Part shown: positions 8,019 to 17,560 of the stretch, piece by piece | Layout of the letters: each line of letters opens with the position of its first letter | How positions within the stretch are numbered: the first letter of the stretch is position 1 | DNA from: Mesorhizobium shangrilense | GTDB taxonomy: Bacteria > Pseudomonadota > Alphaproteobacteria > Rhizobiales > Rhizobiaceae | DNA length: 64,000 bases | Direction: 5' to 3' | NCBI RefSeq assembly: GCF_040537815.1 | Contig: NZ_JBEWSZ010000001.1 | Coordinates: 310,001-374,000 of the forward strand | Notes under the pieces: model-generated | Database searches by the model: none | What the model saw: only the letters and a program-made list of their open reading frames with translations | What the model was told of the DNA's origin: nothing | Translations under genes and position numbers: made by a program

Positions 8019-8666
8019 TCACAGCTGTACCAGGCCCCGGCGGCTGGCAACGGCGATGGCCTCGGTCCGGCTGAGCACATCAAGCTTGTTGAAGATGCTG
8101 CGCAGATGCGACTTCACCGTCGTCTCGCTGATATGGAGGCTGAGGCCGATCTCCCTGTTGCCCTTGCCGCTAGCGAGAAGCGTCAGCACGTGCATCTCGC
8201 GGCCGGTCAGCTCTTCGCTGCTGACGGAGGCCGCCAGTTTTGCCACCAACGAGGCCGGAATGCAGGTCTCGCCCGCATGCACCTTGCGGATGCAATCCAG
8301 CAGCTCATCCCGCTGCGCATCCTTGAGCAGATAGCCGCGCGCGCCGGCCTTGATGGCGCGGGAGATCTCGTGGTCTGTGTCGAAGGTGGTGAGCACGACG
8401 ATGCGGGCGGAAGGATCCTGCTGGCGGATCTCGGTCATCGCGCCGACGCCATCCAATACGGGCATGCGCAGGTCGAGAAGCACGACATCGGGCCGATGCT
8501 CCAGCCAGAGATCGGCGGCGTCGCGGCCAGTGGCGGCGGCCGCCACCACTATCATGTCCGGCTGGCGACCGATGATCGCGGTCAGGCCTTCGCGCACGGT
8601 GACATGATCGTCGGCGACCAGCACGCGGATCCTGGCTGCCGGCCCTTGCGCGGATGCATCCGTCAT
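8019..8666 (-). CDS. NarL/FixJ-type response regulator
   Basis: This is a 215-residue response regulator. The receiver domain (about 12-130) has the acidic pair VADDH, phospho-acceptor Asp65 in VVLLDLRMP, the Thr in VLTTFDTDHE and Lys in YLLKDAQ. The C-terminal LuxR-type helix-turn-helix (about 150-210) is LTGREMHVLTLLASGKGNREIGLSLHISETTVKSHLRSI. It is the DNA-binding partner of the histidine kinase whose stop codon lies 5 bp upstream, so the two are translated from one message. Confidence 0.95.
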   Translation of the reverse strand: MTDASAQGPAARIRVLVADDHVTVREGLTAIIGRQPDMIVVAAAATGRDAADLWLEHRPDVVLLDLRMPVLDGVGAMTEIRQQDPSARIVVLTTFDTDHEISRAIKAGARGYLLKDAQRDELLDCIRKVHAGETCIPASLVAKLAASVSSEELTGREMHVLTLLASGKGNREIGLSLHISETTVKSHLRSIFNKLDVLSRTEAIAVASRRGLVQL

Positions 8667-8671
8667 GGCGC

Positions 8672-11503
8672 TCAGGCCTCCGACAAGGGCAAGGTGATCA
8701 GCACGGTGGTGCCTTGCCCGACCAGGCTTTGGACAACCAGCCGGCCGCCCATCCCCTCGACACGCTCGCGTATTCCCAGGAGGCCGTAGCCGTCATTCCT
8801 GAGCGACGGATCGAAGCCGCGCCCGTCGTCGCGCAGGTCCAGCGAGACCTCGTCCGGCAGGAATGCCAACGTCACCGTGAAGCGCGTCGCGCGCGCATGG
8901 CGCAGCGCGTTGGTCAGTATCTCCTGGCCGATGTGGAACAGGTTCGTTTCCCAGTCCGGCCGCAGCGATCGCGGTACGCCCAGCACCGTGAATTCCGAGG
9001 CCAGGCCCGTTCCCGCCGTCATCTTGCGGAACAGGTCGTCCAGCGCGTCGCTGAGGTCGCTGTCGTCCAGTGCCTGGGGCCGAAGCGCCTGCACGGAGCG
9101 GCGTGCCTCGTTCAGGCTTTCGCGAGCGAGACTGCGTGCGCGATCAAGATGTTGCCTGGCTTCCTTCGGAAATCCCTGCAGGTTGGCGTCCTCGGCGGCC
9201 TCCAGCTGAACGATGACGCCGGTGAACCCTTGCGCAAGCGTGTCGTGGATGTCGCGCGCAATGCGGTTGCGCTCCGCGATGACGGCGGTTTCGCGGCTCT
9301 GCGTGGAGAGGTGGGCGAACTGGATCATCAGCATCGCCTGGTTGGCAAGCGCCTGGGCAAGGTCGATCTGCTCGGCGCGAAACGTCCGTTTTTCGACAAA
9401 GCGCAGTCCAACAGCGCCTTCGAGGCGGCCGGCAACGAACATCGGTACCAGAAGCACGGTGACGATGCCCAAGGGCAGCAGCCTGTCTCGCAACGCAAAG
9501 GGCGGGACGGCGCGAATGTCCTCGATCAGGCTTGGCTTTCCGGTGCTGAAGACATCGGGCCATGGCCAGAGATCCTCCATCGGCAGCGACTGGTCCAGAT
9601 CGACAAAGGGCGGGTCGGCCTTGGTGATCACCCGGCTGTCCTCATAGGCCAGTTCGAACCGGATCTTGCCGCTGGCCTGGTCGCGGCGCCAGACGCTGAC
9701 GCTGTGCGCGTCGAACTGGTCGGCGATGATGCGCAGCACATGTTCCACCAGCCGGTTGGCGGCCGGTTCCATCGCCAGCGCTTCAAGCGTGCTCTTCAGC
9801 GCATCGACCTGGCCGCGCGAAACCTGCTCGGACGCCAGCAGCGCCTGCTCGGCACGCTTGCGCTCCTCGATGTCGGTGTTGGTGCCATACCATCTCACCA
9901 CCTTGCCGGCATCGTCGAGCAGCGGCTGGCAGCGAAACAGGAACCAGCGGTATTCGCCGTCGAAACGGCGCACGCGCGCCTCGTGTTCCGCCGCCTGGGT
10001 GGATTGTACGGTCCGGCGCCAATGCTTCGACAGTTCCGGAAGGTCGTCCGGGTGGATCGCCTTTACCCAGTTCCAGCCCAGCGCTTCCTCCATGGCCAGC
10101 CCCGTATAGGCGCACCACTGGGTGTTGAGGAATTCGGCGGAGCCGTCGGGCAGGCAAAACCAGGTCAGTCCCGGTATGGTGTCGATGGCGAGGCGGAATC
10201 TCGCCTCCCACTCCTGCAGTTCGGTGAACAGCTTGGCGTGTCCGATCTCGGCCTTCTTGCGCTCGGTGACGTCGATGACGATGCCGAGCATGCGCGTGGC
10301 CTTGCCTTCGCTGGTCCGGTAGATGCTGCCCCGGGCGGCGATCCAGTGCACGCTATGATCCGGCCAGACGACCCGGAATTCCGATTGCCAGCCCGCCAGG
10401 TCCCGCACCGCGCCGCGCAGGCTAGTCTCGACCCGCGTGCGGTCCTGCGTGTGCACATGGCGGATGAACACCTCGATGCCCCATTCGGCCTCGGGGATCG
10501 GCGTGTCATATCCGAAGCACTGGTCGTGACGCAGCGAGCGGGTGGATGTGTCGTTGATGAGGTCGAGATCCCAGTCGCCGACACCAGCGGATTCCAGCGT
10601 GAATTCCAGCGCCGCCTTGGTCTCTCGCAACCGTTCCTCGGCGCTCTTGCGCTCCGTGATGTCCATCACGACGCCAAGCATTCGGGTGGCCTTGCCCTCG
10701 CTCACCTGGTAGACGCGACCCCTTGCCGCGATCCAGTGCAGGCTGCCGTCCGGCCAGACCACCCGGAATTCGCTGCTCCAGTCGCGCAAGTCGCCGACCG
10801 CCCGCCGGAATCCGGCTTCGACATGCAAGCGGTCCTCGGGATGCACATGGCCGATGAATTGCTTGACACCCCAGTCCGCAATCGGGGCGCCGTAGCCAAA
10901 ACACTGGTCGTGACGCAGCGAGCGCCGCGACGTGTCGTTGACCAGGTCGAGGTCCCAGTCGCCGACCTGTCCCGATTCCAGCGAGAATTCCAGCGCCGCC
11001 TTCGTCCGCGCCATCCGCACGCGATCGGTGATGTCGACCATCATGGTGCGGGTGAAGTCGCCGCTCGAGGCGGGCTTCGACCACCATTGCACCCAGACCG
11101 GCTCGCCATTGTCCTTGCGGCGCAATTCGAGCTCGACGCCGCCGGCTTCCTGGCCGAGCCCGACGGCTTCGAACGCGTCGTGCAGGCGCTGCAAGGTCTC
11201 GGGCGTCCTGGCCACCAGCGACCGGCCGAAGGTACCGGCGACTTCATCGGGCCTGATGCCCAGAACGCGCATCGCCGCGCGGTTGGCGCGAATGAAGCGG
11301 CTGTCCAGCCCCTCATGCACATAGGCGATCGGCGCCTCCTCGAAGAGGTCGCGGAAATCCTCGCGAAGCGTGTCGTTCTCCTGCGCCAGCCGCGCTGCGA
11401 GCGCCGTCGACGCGTCGAGGTCCCGCTTGCACCTGGCAAGCTCCCGCCCCAGCGCGCTCAGCGTTCCGGCCGGCCCGCCAGATTTTTCAGTGGGCGTGTC
11501 CAT
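8672..11503 (-). CDS. Multi-PAS/GAF sensor histidine kinase (NarX/UhpB class)
   Basis: This is a 943-residue kinase without transmembrane segments, so probably a cytosolic sensor. The domain order is an N-terminal coiled coil (about 15-50), PAS (50-160), PAS (165-285), PAS (295-415), PAS (430-548), GAF (575-735), HisKA_3 with the H-box RDIHDTLAQGF (His753), and HATPase with the N-box ILTNALRHA (862-870) and G-box DDGRGF (892-897). PAS 2 and 3 are a recent-looking tandem duplication. Both start TKAALEF, 128 residues apart, and share LRHDQCFGY, SEFRVVWPD and GKATRMLG. It forms a pair with the response regulator 5 bp downstream and is divergent from the hydrolase operon at 11744, a plausible but unproven target. 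Confidence 0.93.
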   Translation of the reverse strand: MDTPTEKSGGPAGTLSALGRELARCKRDLDASTALAARLAQENDTLREDFRDLFEEAPIAYVHEGLDSRFIRANRAAMRVLGIRPDEVAGTFGRSLVARTPETLQRLHDAFEAVGLGQEAGGVELELRRKDNGEPVWVQWWSKPASSGDFTRTMMVDITDRVRMARTKAALEFSLESGQVGDWDLDLVNDTSRRSLRHDQCFGYGAPIADWGVKQFIGHVHPEDRLHVEAGFRRAVGDLRDWSSEFRVVWPDGSLHWIAARGRVYQVSEGKATRMLGVVMDITERKSAEERLRETKAALEFTLESAGVGDWDLDLINDTSTRSLRHDQCFGYDTPIPEAEWGIEVFIRHVHTQDRTRVETSLRGAVRDLAGWQSEFRVVWPDHSVHWIAARGSIYRTSEGKATRMLGIVIDVTERKKAEIGHAKLFTELQEWEARFRLAIDTIPGLTWFCLPDGSAEFLNTQWCAYTGLAMEEALGWNWVKAIHPDDLPELSKHWRRTVQSTQAAEHEARVRRFDGEYRWFLFRCQPLLDDAGKVVRWYGTNTDIEERKRAEQALLASEQVSRGQVDALKSTLEALAMEPAANRLVEHVLRIIADQFDAHSVSVWRRDQASGKIRFELAYEDSRVITKADPPFVDLDQSLPMEDLWPWPDVFSTGKPSLIEDIRAVPPFALRDRLLPLGIVTVLLVPMFVAGRLEGAVGLRFVEKRTFRAEQIDLAQALANQAMLMIQFAHLSTQSRETAVIAERNRIARDIHDTLAQGFTGVIVQLEAAEDANLQGFPKEARQHLDRARSLARESLNEARRSVQALRPQALDDSDLSDALDDLFRKMTAGTGLASEFTVLGVPRSLRPDWETNLFHIGQEILTNALRHARATRFTVTLAFLPDEVSLDLRDDGRGFDPSLRNDGYGLLGIRERVEGMGGRLVVQSLVGQGTTVLITLPLSEA

Positions 11504-11743
11504 GGCGCTTCCTCACTCCCATGCCGCTGAACCTATCACCCTTGATTTTCCCGCCTAATCAAAAATCGCGTGCCTGGCATAGGCATCGAAACAAAAACGC
11601 CGGTTCGTTCAATGAAGCGCGGATTCGGGCAATTCGCTGAAGACGCCGCCCCCTATGGTTTCCGACCGGAACGGGTTGTCCGCTCCGCGCCCGCGGCCGC
11701 AAGGCCGAGGCGATTGGCCATGCTCAATGCCCCGGAGGATCAC

Positions 11744-12658
11744 ATGTTCAGAACGATGATGGCCGCTTTCGGCCTCATGCTCGTCTCGCTGCCGGCCATG
11801 GCGAGCATCGTGCCGTTCCCCGCAGGCTTCCATATCAGCGATATCCAGACAAACGGAACGACCCTTCATGTCCGGGTCGGCGGGGCCGGCCCGGCGGTGG
11901 TGCTGCTGCACGGTTTCGCCGATACCGGAGACATGTGGGGCGCGGCGGCCGTCGCACTTGCGAAGGACCACACCGTCATCGTGCCCGACCTGCGCGGCAT
12001 GGGCCTGTCGGCGCATCCCGACGACGGCTACACCAAGAAGAACCAGGCCGTCGACATCGCCGGCGTGATGGATGCGCTGAAGGTCGACAAGGCCGATCTG
12101 GTGACGCACGACATCGGTAACATGGTCGGCTACGCGCTGGCCGCGCAATATCCGCAGCGCATCACCAAATGGGTGGTGATCGACGCACCGCTGCCCGGCA
12201 TCGGCGAGTGGGAAAAGATCAAGCTCAGCCCGCTGCTCTGGCACTTCAACTTCCGTGGCCCCGATATGGAACGGCTGGTTGCCGGACGCGAGCGCATCTA
12301 TCTCGACCGCTTCTACAATGAGCTGTCGGCCGACCCCAAGAAGATCGACGAGGCAACGCGCGAGCATTACGCCAAGCTCTATGCCCGGCCGCATGCGATG
12401 CATGACGCCTTCGAGCAGTTCAAGGCGTTCGACCAGGATGCGATCGACAACCAGGCGATGCTGGCCAGCGGCGGCAAGTTGACCATGCCGGTGCTGGCGG
12501 TGGGAGCGGAAAAGTCGGCAGGTACAGGCGAGGCCGACATACTGCGCTTCGTGGCGTCCAATGTGACCGGGGCCATCGTGCCGGATTCCGGCCACTGGAT
12601 CATGGAGGAAAACCCGGCGGCCACGGTCAAGCTCATCACCGGCTTTCTCGCCAAGTAG
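11744..12658 (+). CDS. Exported alpha/beta hydrolase, epoxide hydrolase/dehalogenase type
   Basis: This protein has about 304 residues. The start at 11744 is chosen for the GGAGG 8 bases upstream and the signal peptide that follows (MFRTMMAAFGLMLVSLPAMA). The fold is clear: oxyanion motif LLHGFADTGDMW, then VTHDIGNMVG, where the nucleophile position is Asp as in epoxide hydrolases and haloacetate dehalogenases, and a C-terminal SGHWIMEE with the catalytic His. It probably acts in the periplasm on a small epoxide, ester or halide. It is the first gene of a three-gene operon with an isochorismatase-fold hydrolase (57 bp away) and a second alpha/beta hydrolase. Confidence 0.88.
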   Translation: MFRTMMAAFGLMLVSLPAMASIVPFPAGFHISDIQTNGTTLHVRVGGAGPAVVLLHGFADTGDMWGAAAVALAKDHTVIVPDLRGMGLSAHPDDGYTKKNQAVDIAGVMDALKVDKADLVTHDIGNMVGYALAAQYPQRITKWVVIDAPLPGIGEWEKIKLSPLLWHFNFRGPDMERLVAGRERIYLDRFYNELSADPKKIDEATREHYAKLYARPHAMHDAFEQFKAFDQDAIDNQAMLASGGKLTMPVLAVGAEKSAGTGEADILRFVASNVTGAIVPDSGHWIMEENPAATVKLITGFLAK

Positions 12659-12715
12659 AAATGTCGCCGCGCCGCGCCAGCCCGGCGTCCGCCAAATCCC
12701 ACGGGGAGTAAGACC

Positions 12716-13324
12716 ATGACCAGCCAGCCCATCCGCGATCCCGTCAGGGATCATCTCCTGACGCCGAAGAACTGTGCCGTGGTGATCATCGACTATCAAC
12801 CCATCCAGGTGACATCCGTCGCCTCGATGGACAGGCGCACCCTGGTCGCCAACATCGTCGCCTTGGCGAAGACGGCGAAGCTTTACGGCGTGCCCGTCGT
12901 GTTGACGACGGTTAACGTCAAGACTGGCCGCAACCAGCCCATCATCCATCAGCTGCACGACATCTTCCCGGACATCGAGCCGATCGACCGCACCTCGATC
13001 AATGCGTGGGAAGACCAGGATTTCGTCGCTGCCGTCAGGGCGACGGGCCGCAAGAAGCTGGTCATGGCCGCACTATGGACGGAGGTGTGCCTGGCATTTC
13101 CGGCTCTCGATGCGCTGCGTGAAGGGTTCGAGGTCTATCCGGTCATCGACGCCGTCGGCGGCACGTCGGTGGATGCGCACCGCGCCGGCCTCGACCGGAT
13201 CGTCCAGGCCGGGGCGGTGCCAGTGGGCTGGGTGCAGCTTGCCTGCGAGCTGCAGCGCGACTGGCAGCGCGAGGCGACCGTGCCGGGCTTTGCCGAAATC
13301 GTCTTCGCGGTCGAAGGAAACTGA
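12716..13324 (+). CDS. Isochorismatase-family cysteine hydrolase
   Basis: This 202-residue protein is of the isochorismatase/YcaC group. The Asp of VVIIDYQPIQ (near residue 27), a Lys around TGRKKLV and the Cys of LWTEVCLAFPAL (near residue 125) form the family's Asp-Lys-Cys triad. These enzymes hydrolyse amides or vinyl ethers. YcaC-type members have unknown substrates. No signal peptide is present, so it is cytosolic, unlike its two exported hydrolase neighbours. The upstream GGGGAG gives a good ribosome site. Confidence 0.88.
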   Translation: MTSQPIRDPVRDHLLTPKNCAVVIIDYQPIQVTSVASMDRRTLVANIVALAKTAKLYGVPVVLTTVNVKTGRNQPIIHQLHDIFPDIEPIDRTSINAWEDQDFVAAVRATGRKKLVMAALWTEVCLAFPALDALREGFEVYPVIDAVGGTSVDAHRAGLDRIVQAGAVPVGWVQLACELQRDWQREATVPGFAEIVFAVEGN

Positions 13325-13387
13325 ACCGGTCCGCGCTTGCCCTTCGAGGGCGAACGCGCCGCTTGTCGCAACAAAGGGAGAAGTTCA

Positions 13388-14158
13388 ATGTCGTTCGCAC
13401 ATTTCCTTGCCTTGGGAACCGCCACCCTCATGGCGGTGACGCTGTCGGCGGCTTCCGCCTCAGCGGTGGATGCGCCGAAGAAGACAGTGGTGCTGGTCCA
13501 CGGCGCCTTCGCCGATGGTTCGAGCTGGGCCAAGGTCATCCCGCTGCTGGAAGCCAAGGGCCTGAACGTGGTGTCGGTGCAGAACCCGCTGAGTTCGCTT
13601 GCCGCCGATGTCGACGCCACCAAGCGTGTCATCGATGCTCAGGTGGGGCCGGTGATCCTGGTCGGCCATTCCTGGGGCGGAGTCGTCATCAGCCAGGTGG
13701 GCGTCGACGACAAGGTCAAGGCGCTCGTCTATGTAGCCGCGTTCGCGCCACCCAAGGGTATGTCGGTCAACGATCTCGGCGCCGGCCAGCCGCCTCCGCC
13801 CTGGGCAGCGGCGCTGCAACCGGACAGCGGCGGCTATCTCAGGCTGAGCACCGAGGGCGTTGCCAAATATTTCGCGCAGGATCTTCCCGCCGGCGAAATC
13901 AGCGTGATCGCCGCGACACAGGGGCCGACCTTTGCGAAGGTCTTCGACGAGAAGCTTACTGTCGCCGCCTATGAGACCAAGCCGAGCTGGTATGTCGTGG
14001 CCAAGAATGATCGCATGATCCCACCGCCCGCCGAGGCGGCGATGGCCAAGGCGATCGGCGCCAAGGTGACGGAACTTCCGACCAGTCACGTCGCCATGCT
14101 GTCCAAGCCGCGCGAAGTCGCCGATGTTATCCTGGCGGCGGCGGCTTCGGTCAAATAA
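13388..14158 (+). CDS. Exported alpha/beta hydrolase, Ser-nucleophile type
   Basis: This protein has about 256 residues, with GGGAG before ATG 13388 and a signal peptide (MSFAHFLALGTATLMAVTLSA, cleavage near ASA). VLVHGAFADGSSW gives the oxyanion loop, LVGHSWGGVVI the nucleophile Ser, and TSHVAMLSKP the catalytic His. It resembles small esterases of the EstC/hydroxynitrile-lyase group. It lies 63 bp after the isochorismatase gene and closes the three-gene operon. The substrate is unknown. Confidence 0.87.
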   Translation: MSFAHFLALGTATLMAVTLSAASASAVDAPKKTVVLVHGAFADGSSWAKVIPLLEAKGLNVVSVQNPLSSLAADVDATKRVIDAQVGPVILVGHSWGGVVISQVGVDDKVKALVYVAAFAPPKGMSVNDLGAGQPPPPWAAALQPDSGGYLRLSTEGVAKYFAQDLPAGEISVIAATQGPTFAKVFDEKLTVAAYETKPSWYVVAKNDRMIPPPAEAAMAKAIGAKVTELPTSHVAMLSKPREVADVILAAAASVK

Positions 14159-14336
14159 GGGGCGACCGTCCAATCCAGCCTCGATTCAACGACCGGCGGC
14201 GCGGGGGCAGGGTAGAGCGCCTCCAGCGCCGCCGCCTCACGGCCGGTTGCGCACGCTTTGGGCACATTCCTGTGGGAGTCCGATTGATGGCTTGGGAGAA
14301 TCACGAGGCAGGGGCTAACACATGGGCAGGGGGATC

Positions 14337-14657
14337 ATGCGCATGTGGCTTCGATCGGCAGACCATCTCATCTCGGAACTGACCCGGGCTTCCAGCGAAA
14401 TCGACGGGCTGACCAAGTTCGAGCGTGGCAGGCTGCTGCGCCGCGCCGCTTCGGCCATCAAGGCCCGTCGCGACGAATTCGGTCATTCCGCTGCATCCAT
14501 CGACAGTGACGCGCCTGTCGATATCGTCTTCGATCTGGAATCGATGGCGAGCCTTGTCGACATTTTTCCGGCAGCCAAGGTGTCATCGCTGATGCTCGAG
14601 GCGGTGGATTGCATCAAGCCGGCGCGGGCAGGGGATCAGAGTTCGGCTCGTACCTGA
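14337..14657 (+). CDS. Hypothetical protein, about 106 aa
   Basis: This is a mostly helical, soluble protein (MRMWLRSADHLISELTRASSEIDGLTKFERGRLLRRAASAIKARRDE). A GGGGGA tract precedes ATG 14337. The in-frame ATG at 14343 would also serve. No family is recognised. It stands alone between the hydrolase operon and the convergent GGDEF-EAL gene. Confidence 0.6.
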   Translation: MRMWLRSADHLISELTRASSEIDGLTKFERGRLLRRAASAIKARRDEFGHSAASIDSDAPVDIVFDLESMASLVDIFPAAKVSSLMLEAVDCIKPARAGDQSSART

Positions 14658-14709
14658 TCGGTCTCCGGGGATCCGCTGCAAGCAGCGAAGTCATCGGTCC
14701 ACGCCTGCC

Positions 14710-16308
14710 TTAGGCCGAGGCTCGGGCCGTTGCTCTTTGACCAAGCAGCCGGATCGCCTCTTCCTGCGGCACGGCTTCGCTGAAGCGGAACCCCTGTCCC
14801 TCGGAGCAGCCGCCTTCGTAAAGCGGTGAGATCAGCGCTTCGTCTTCGATGCCTTCGGCGGTCACGGGCAGGCCGAGCGCCTTGGACAGGCCAAGAATGG
14901 CGTTGACCAGCGACGTCGCCTCTTCGGAGCCGGCCATCGACATGACAAACGAGCGATCGATTTTCAGGCGGTCGAAATGACACGTGCGCAGATGCTGGAG
15001 GCTGGAATTGCCGGTTCCGAAATCGTCGAGCGCAATGCGCACGCCCGCCGTATGGAAGGCCGCGAACGCTTCCTTGGCGGCAACGATGTCGCCGACCAGC
15101 ACCTGCTCGCTGATCTCGACCTCAAGCCGTGTCGGGCTGAGGCCGGTTTCGCCGAGGATCTGCAGGATGCGCAGCACCATCAGCGGATCGGCAAGCTGCA
15201 CCCGGGAAATGTTGAAACAAAGCTTGGTGTCAACAGGCCACTGGGTGGCATCGCGCGCGGCGATCCGCAACAGATGGGCCGACAGCGGGATGATCAGCCC
15301 GCCATCCTCGGCGATGCCGATGAACTGCTCCGGCTCCAGCTGTCCGAATTCCGGATGATCCCAGCGCGCCAGCGCCTCGAAGCCGATGATCACGCCCGAC
15401 TTCAGGTCGACGATCGGCTGGTAGTGCGGCCGCACCGTACCGTCGGCGATCGCCTTGCGCAGATCGCGTTCGATCCTGGCGCGCTTCTGCACCTGGGCAT
15501 CCATGTCGGCCTCGAAGAAGCAGAAATTGCCGCGTCCGTTCATCTTGGCCCGGTAGAGGGCAATGTCGGCGCGCCGCAAAAGCTCCTCCGGATCCGTCGC
15601 ATCCTGCGGCGCCATGGAGATGCCGATCGAGGCGCCGAGTGTCACCTGCACGTCGTCGATGTCGAACGGCCGCTCGAACAGCGCAAGCAGCCTGCGGGCG
15701 ACGCGCGCCGGCTCATCGGTATCCGTTGCTGGCAGAAACAGGGCGAATTCGTCGCCGCCGAAGCGGGCGAGCATGGCGCCACTGCCGACGATCGCCGAGG
15801 CGCGCCGGGCGAATGCGATCAACACCTTGTCGCCGACGCCATGGCCGAAAACGTCGTTGACCGGCTTGAAGCGATCGAGGTCGATCATCATCAGCGCGAG
15901 GCTGTCATTGCTGGTGGTGCCGCCAAGCGATGCCAGAAGCCGATTCCCGAACTGGCGCCGGTTGGGAAGGCCGGTCAGGGCATCGGCGAGCGCAAGATCT
16001 TTTGCCCTGTCCTCGGCGTGCTGGCGCGCCTTGATCTCGCGGCGCATCTCCTGAAGCCGCCGCACGCCGAAGAGGATGAGGCCGACGAAACCCAGCAATA
16101 CAGCCAGGACGATCTCATCGAATAGCGAGTCCGAATAGAAATCGAGCCTGTGATCGATGTCTTGAAGCAAGGCGTGGGCGTCAAAAGCCTGGGCCACGCA
16201 GAATACCAGCAGCAGGCCACCCACGATCGCGATCGTGTCGATGGCCGCGCGCCGCTGATCATGGATGGCCGAAGCCAGATGCCGCCGTTCCGGCAGTCGA
16301 AGCCGCAT
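14710..16308 (-). CDS. Membrane GGDEF-EAL protein (cyclic-di-GMP turnover)
   Basis: This protein has 532 residues. Two transmembrane helices (about 24-45 and 63-83) flank a short periplasmic loop, so there is no large sensor domain. The GGDEF domain (about 105-270) has an intact ARFGGDEF motif at 184-188 and no RxxD inhibitory site before it. The EAL domain (about 285-525) has EALARWDHP at 311 and further metal-site blocks (NISRVQL, DDFGTG, KIDRSFV). Both activities are therefore possible: diguanylate cyclase and c-di-GMP phosphodiesterase. The net direction cannot be told from sequence. It ends convergently 53 bp from the hypothetical gene. Confidence 0.93.
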   Translation of the reverse strand: MRLRLPERRHLASAIHDQRRAAIDTIAIVGGLLLVFCVAQAFDAHALLQDIDHRLDFYSDSLFDEIVLAVLLGFVGLILFGVRRLQEMRREIKARQHAEDRAKDLALADALTGLPNRRQFGNRLLASLGGTTSNDSLALMMIDLDRFKPVNDVFGHGVGDKVLIAFARRASAIVGSGAMLARFGGDEFALFLPATDTDEPARVARRLLALFERPFDIDDVQVTLGASIGISMAPQDATDPEELLRRADIALYRAKMNGRGNFCFFEADMDAQVQKRARIERDLRKAIADGTVRPHYQPIVDLKSGVIIGFEALARWDHPEFGQLEPEQFIGIAEDGGLIIPLSAHLLRIAARDATQWPVDTKLCFNISRVQLADPLMVLRILQILGETGLSPTRLEVEISEQVLVGDIVAAKEAFAAFHTAGVRIALDDFGTGNSSLQHLRTCHFDRLKIDRSFVMSMAGSEEATSLVNAILGLSKALGLPVTAEGIEDEALISPLYEGGCSEGQGFRFSEAVPQEEAIRLLGQRATARASA

Positions 16309-16438
16309 TGCTCAATCCTCTTTGGCTGAGAATGGACGCAACCGATTAACAAATTCCGGACGCGGGTGGGCAGGACGGGGCGGAACTGCCCGTAGTGGCA
16401 GCCCCGGCGATGCCCAATTGGTGGATTGCGCGCGGGAA

Positions 16439-16672
16439 TTATTCGGATGCCAGCGTGCGCTCCGCCAGGGCGAAGGCCTGCAAATTCCGTACCTTGCCGA
16501 TATCCTGATCCGCGTTCGAAATGATCGAGAAGAAGGCCGCCCTGGCGATGTCCTTCTTGGATGCTGCCGGGTGCTCCTTCCTTGCCGCCTTGATGAGCTG
16601 CTTGGGCGTCATGTCGGGGCTGACGAGGCGCATCAGCGTGTCGCCGATCGCCTGCATCTCTGTTGCATCCAT
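16439..16672 (-). CDS. Conserved 77-aa hypothetical (paralogue A)
   Basis: This 77-residue protein (MDATEMQAIGDTLMR, then SPDMTPKQLIKAARKEHP) has a near-identical paralogue at 23361-23594 with about 10 differences. The pattern TPKQLIKAARKxHPxASKKDIARAAFFSII suggests a small helical protein. Conservation of the two copies at protein level supports real coding. The function is unknown, and it lies 36 bp beyond the zinc permease stop codon on the same strand. Confidence 0.75.
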   Translation of the reverse strand: MDATEMQAIGDTLMRLVSPDMTPKQLIKAARKEHPAASKKDIARAAFFSIISNADQDIGKVRNLQAFALAERTLASE

Positions 16673-16708
16673 ACGGGAACTCCATGTTGGCCGCCCCGGC
16701 AGCTCAAG

Positions 16709-17560
16709 TTATTTCTCAGACAAATGAGATGATTGAGGTGAATGCGTGGCGGCTTTCACCGGAACATGGCGGGAGCGCCCGGCGTACCCGCTTGCCAGAT
16801 AGGCGGTGGCTCCCAGCGCGGTGATCCAGAAGCTTGTCGGCCAGTCGGTCCGGTAGGCGAGCGCAAGGCTGATCCAGGCGATGGCGACGGCCAGCGCCAT
16901 GGACACCAGTATGCCGGCAAGCACGCCGCGCGTCAGCTTGAAGGCGGTTGCTGCCGGGGCCACCATCAGCGCGAAGACCAGCAGCACGCCGACGATCTGG
17001 GCTGCTTCCGCCGCGGTGAGGGCGACGAGGGTCATGAACAGGGTCGAGACCAGGGTGATCGGCACGCCACGCGCCTCGGCGAGTTCCGGCTGCAGGCTGG
17101 CGAACAGCAGCGGCCGGGCGATCGCCACCTGCACGACCAGGATGGCAGCGCCCATCATGGCGAGGATGATAACGGTGCACGGGCTGATGCCCAGCACATT
17201 GCCGAACAGCACATTCGCCGCCTGCCCGGCGAAGGCGGTGTAGAAATGCAGGAACAGCAGGCCAAGGCCAAGCGACAACGTAAGCACGATGCCGATGGCG
17301 ACATCGCGATGCGCACGCTCGCCGAGCAGGCCGATGCCGATACCGGCGATGACGGTGAACACGGTCAGGCCGAAAAACGGCGACAGGCCAATGAGGCCGG
17401 CTCCCGTGGCGCCGGGAAAGCCGACATGGGTGAGCGCGTGGCCGGCAAAGGTCTGGCCGCGCAGCACCAGGAAATAGCCGACCGCGCCGCAGACGATGCC
17501 GACCACCGTGCAGGCATAGAAGGCGTTGCGCATGAACTCATAGTCAAACATCGTGGACAT
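16709..17560 (-). CDS. Metal ABC transporter permease (ZnuB/AztB type)
   Basis: This is a 283-residue inner-membrane protein of the ABC-3 family with about eight hydrophobic segments. FLVLRGQTFAGHALTHVGFPGATGAGL, the LFASLQPELAEARGVP cytoplasmic motif and TDWPTSFWITAL near the end closely resemble AztB-type zinc permeases. It overlaps the ATPase gene by 17 bp, so the two are translationally coupled. It is expected to form the channel for Zn2+ (or Mn2+) import. Zinc is preferred because of the Zur-like box upstream of the operon. Confidence 0.88.
   Translation of the reverse strand: MSTMFDYEFMRNAFYACTVVGIVCGAVGYFLVLRGQTFAGHALTHVGFPGATGAGLIGLSPFFGLTVFTVIAGIGIGLLGERAHRDVAIGIVLTLSLGLGLLFLHFYTAFAGQAANVLFGNVLGISPCTVIILAMMGAAILVVQVAIARPLLFASLQPELAEARGVPITLVSTLFMTLVALTAAEAAQIVGVLLVFALMVAPAATAFKLTRGVLAGILVSMALAVAIAWISLALAYRTDWPTSFWITALGATAYLASGYAGRSRHVPVKAATHSPQSSHLSEK

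Noticed and set aside
8654..11530. A 958-codon open frame on the plus strand opposite the sensor kinase
   Set aside because: It has no recognisable domain, has an Arg/Gln-rich composition, and is exactly antisense to a well-supported multi-domain kinase. Long antisense frames are expected at this GC content.
11609..12958. A 449-codon minus-strand frame opposite the alpha/beta hydrolase
   Set aside because: Antisense to two genes with clear catalytic motifs, and rich in Arg/His/Gly without domain pattern.
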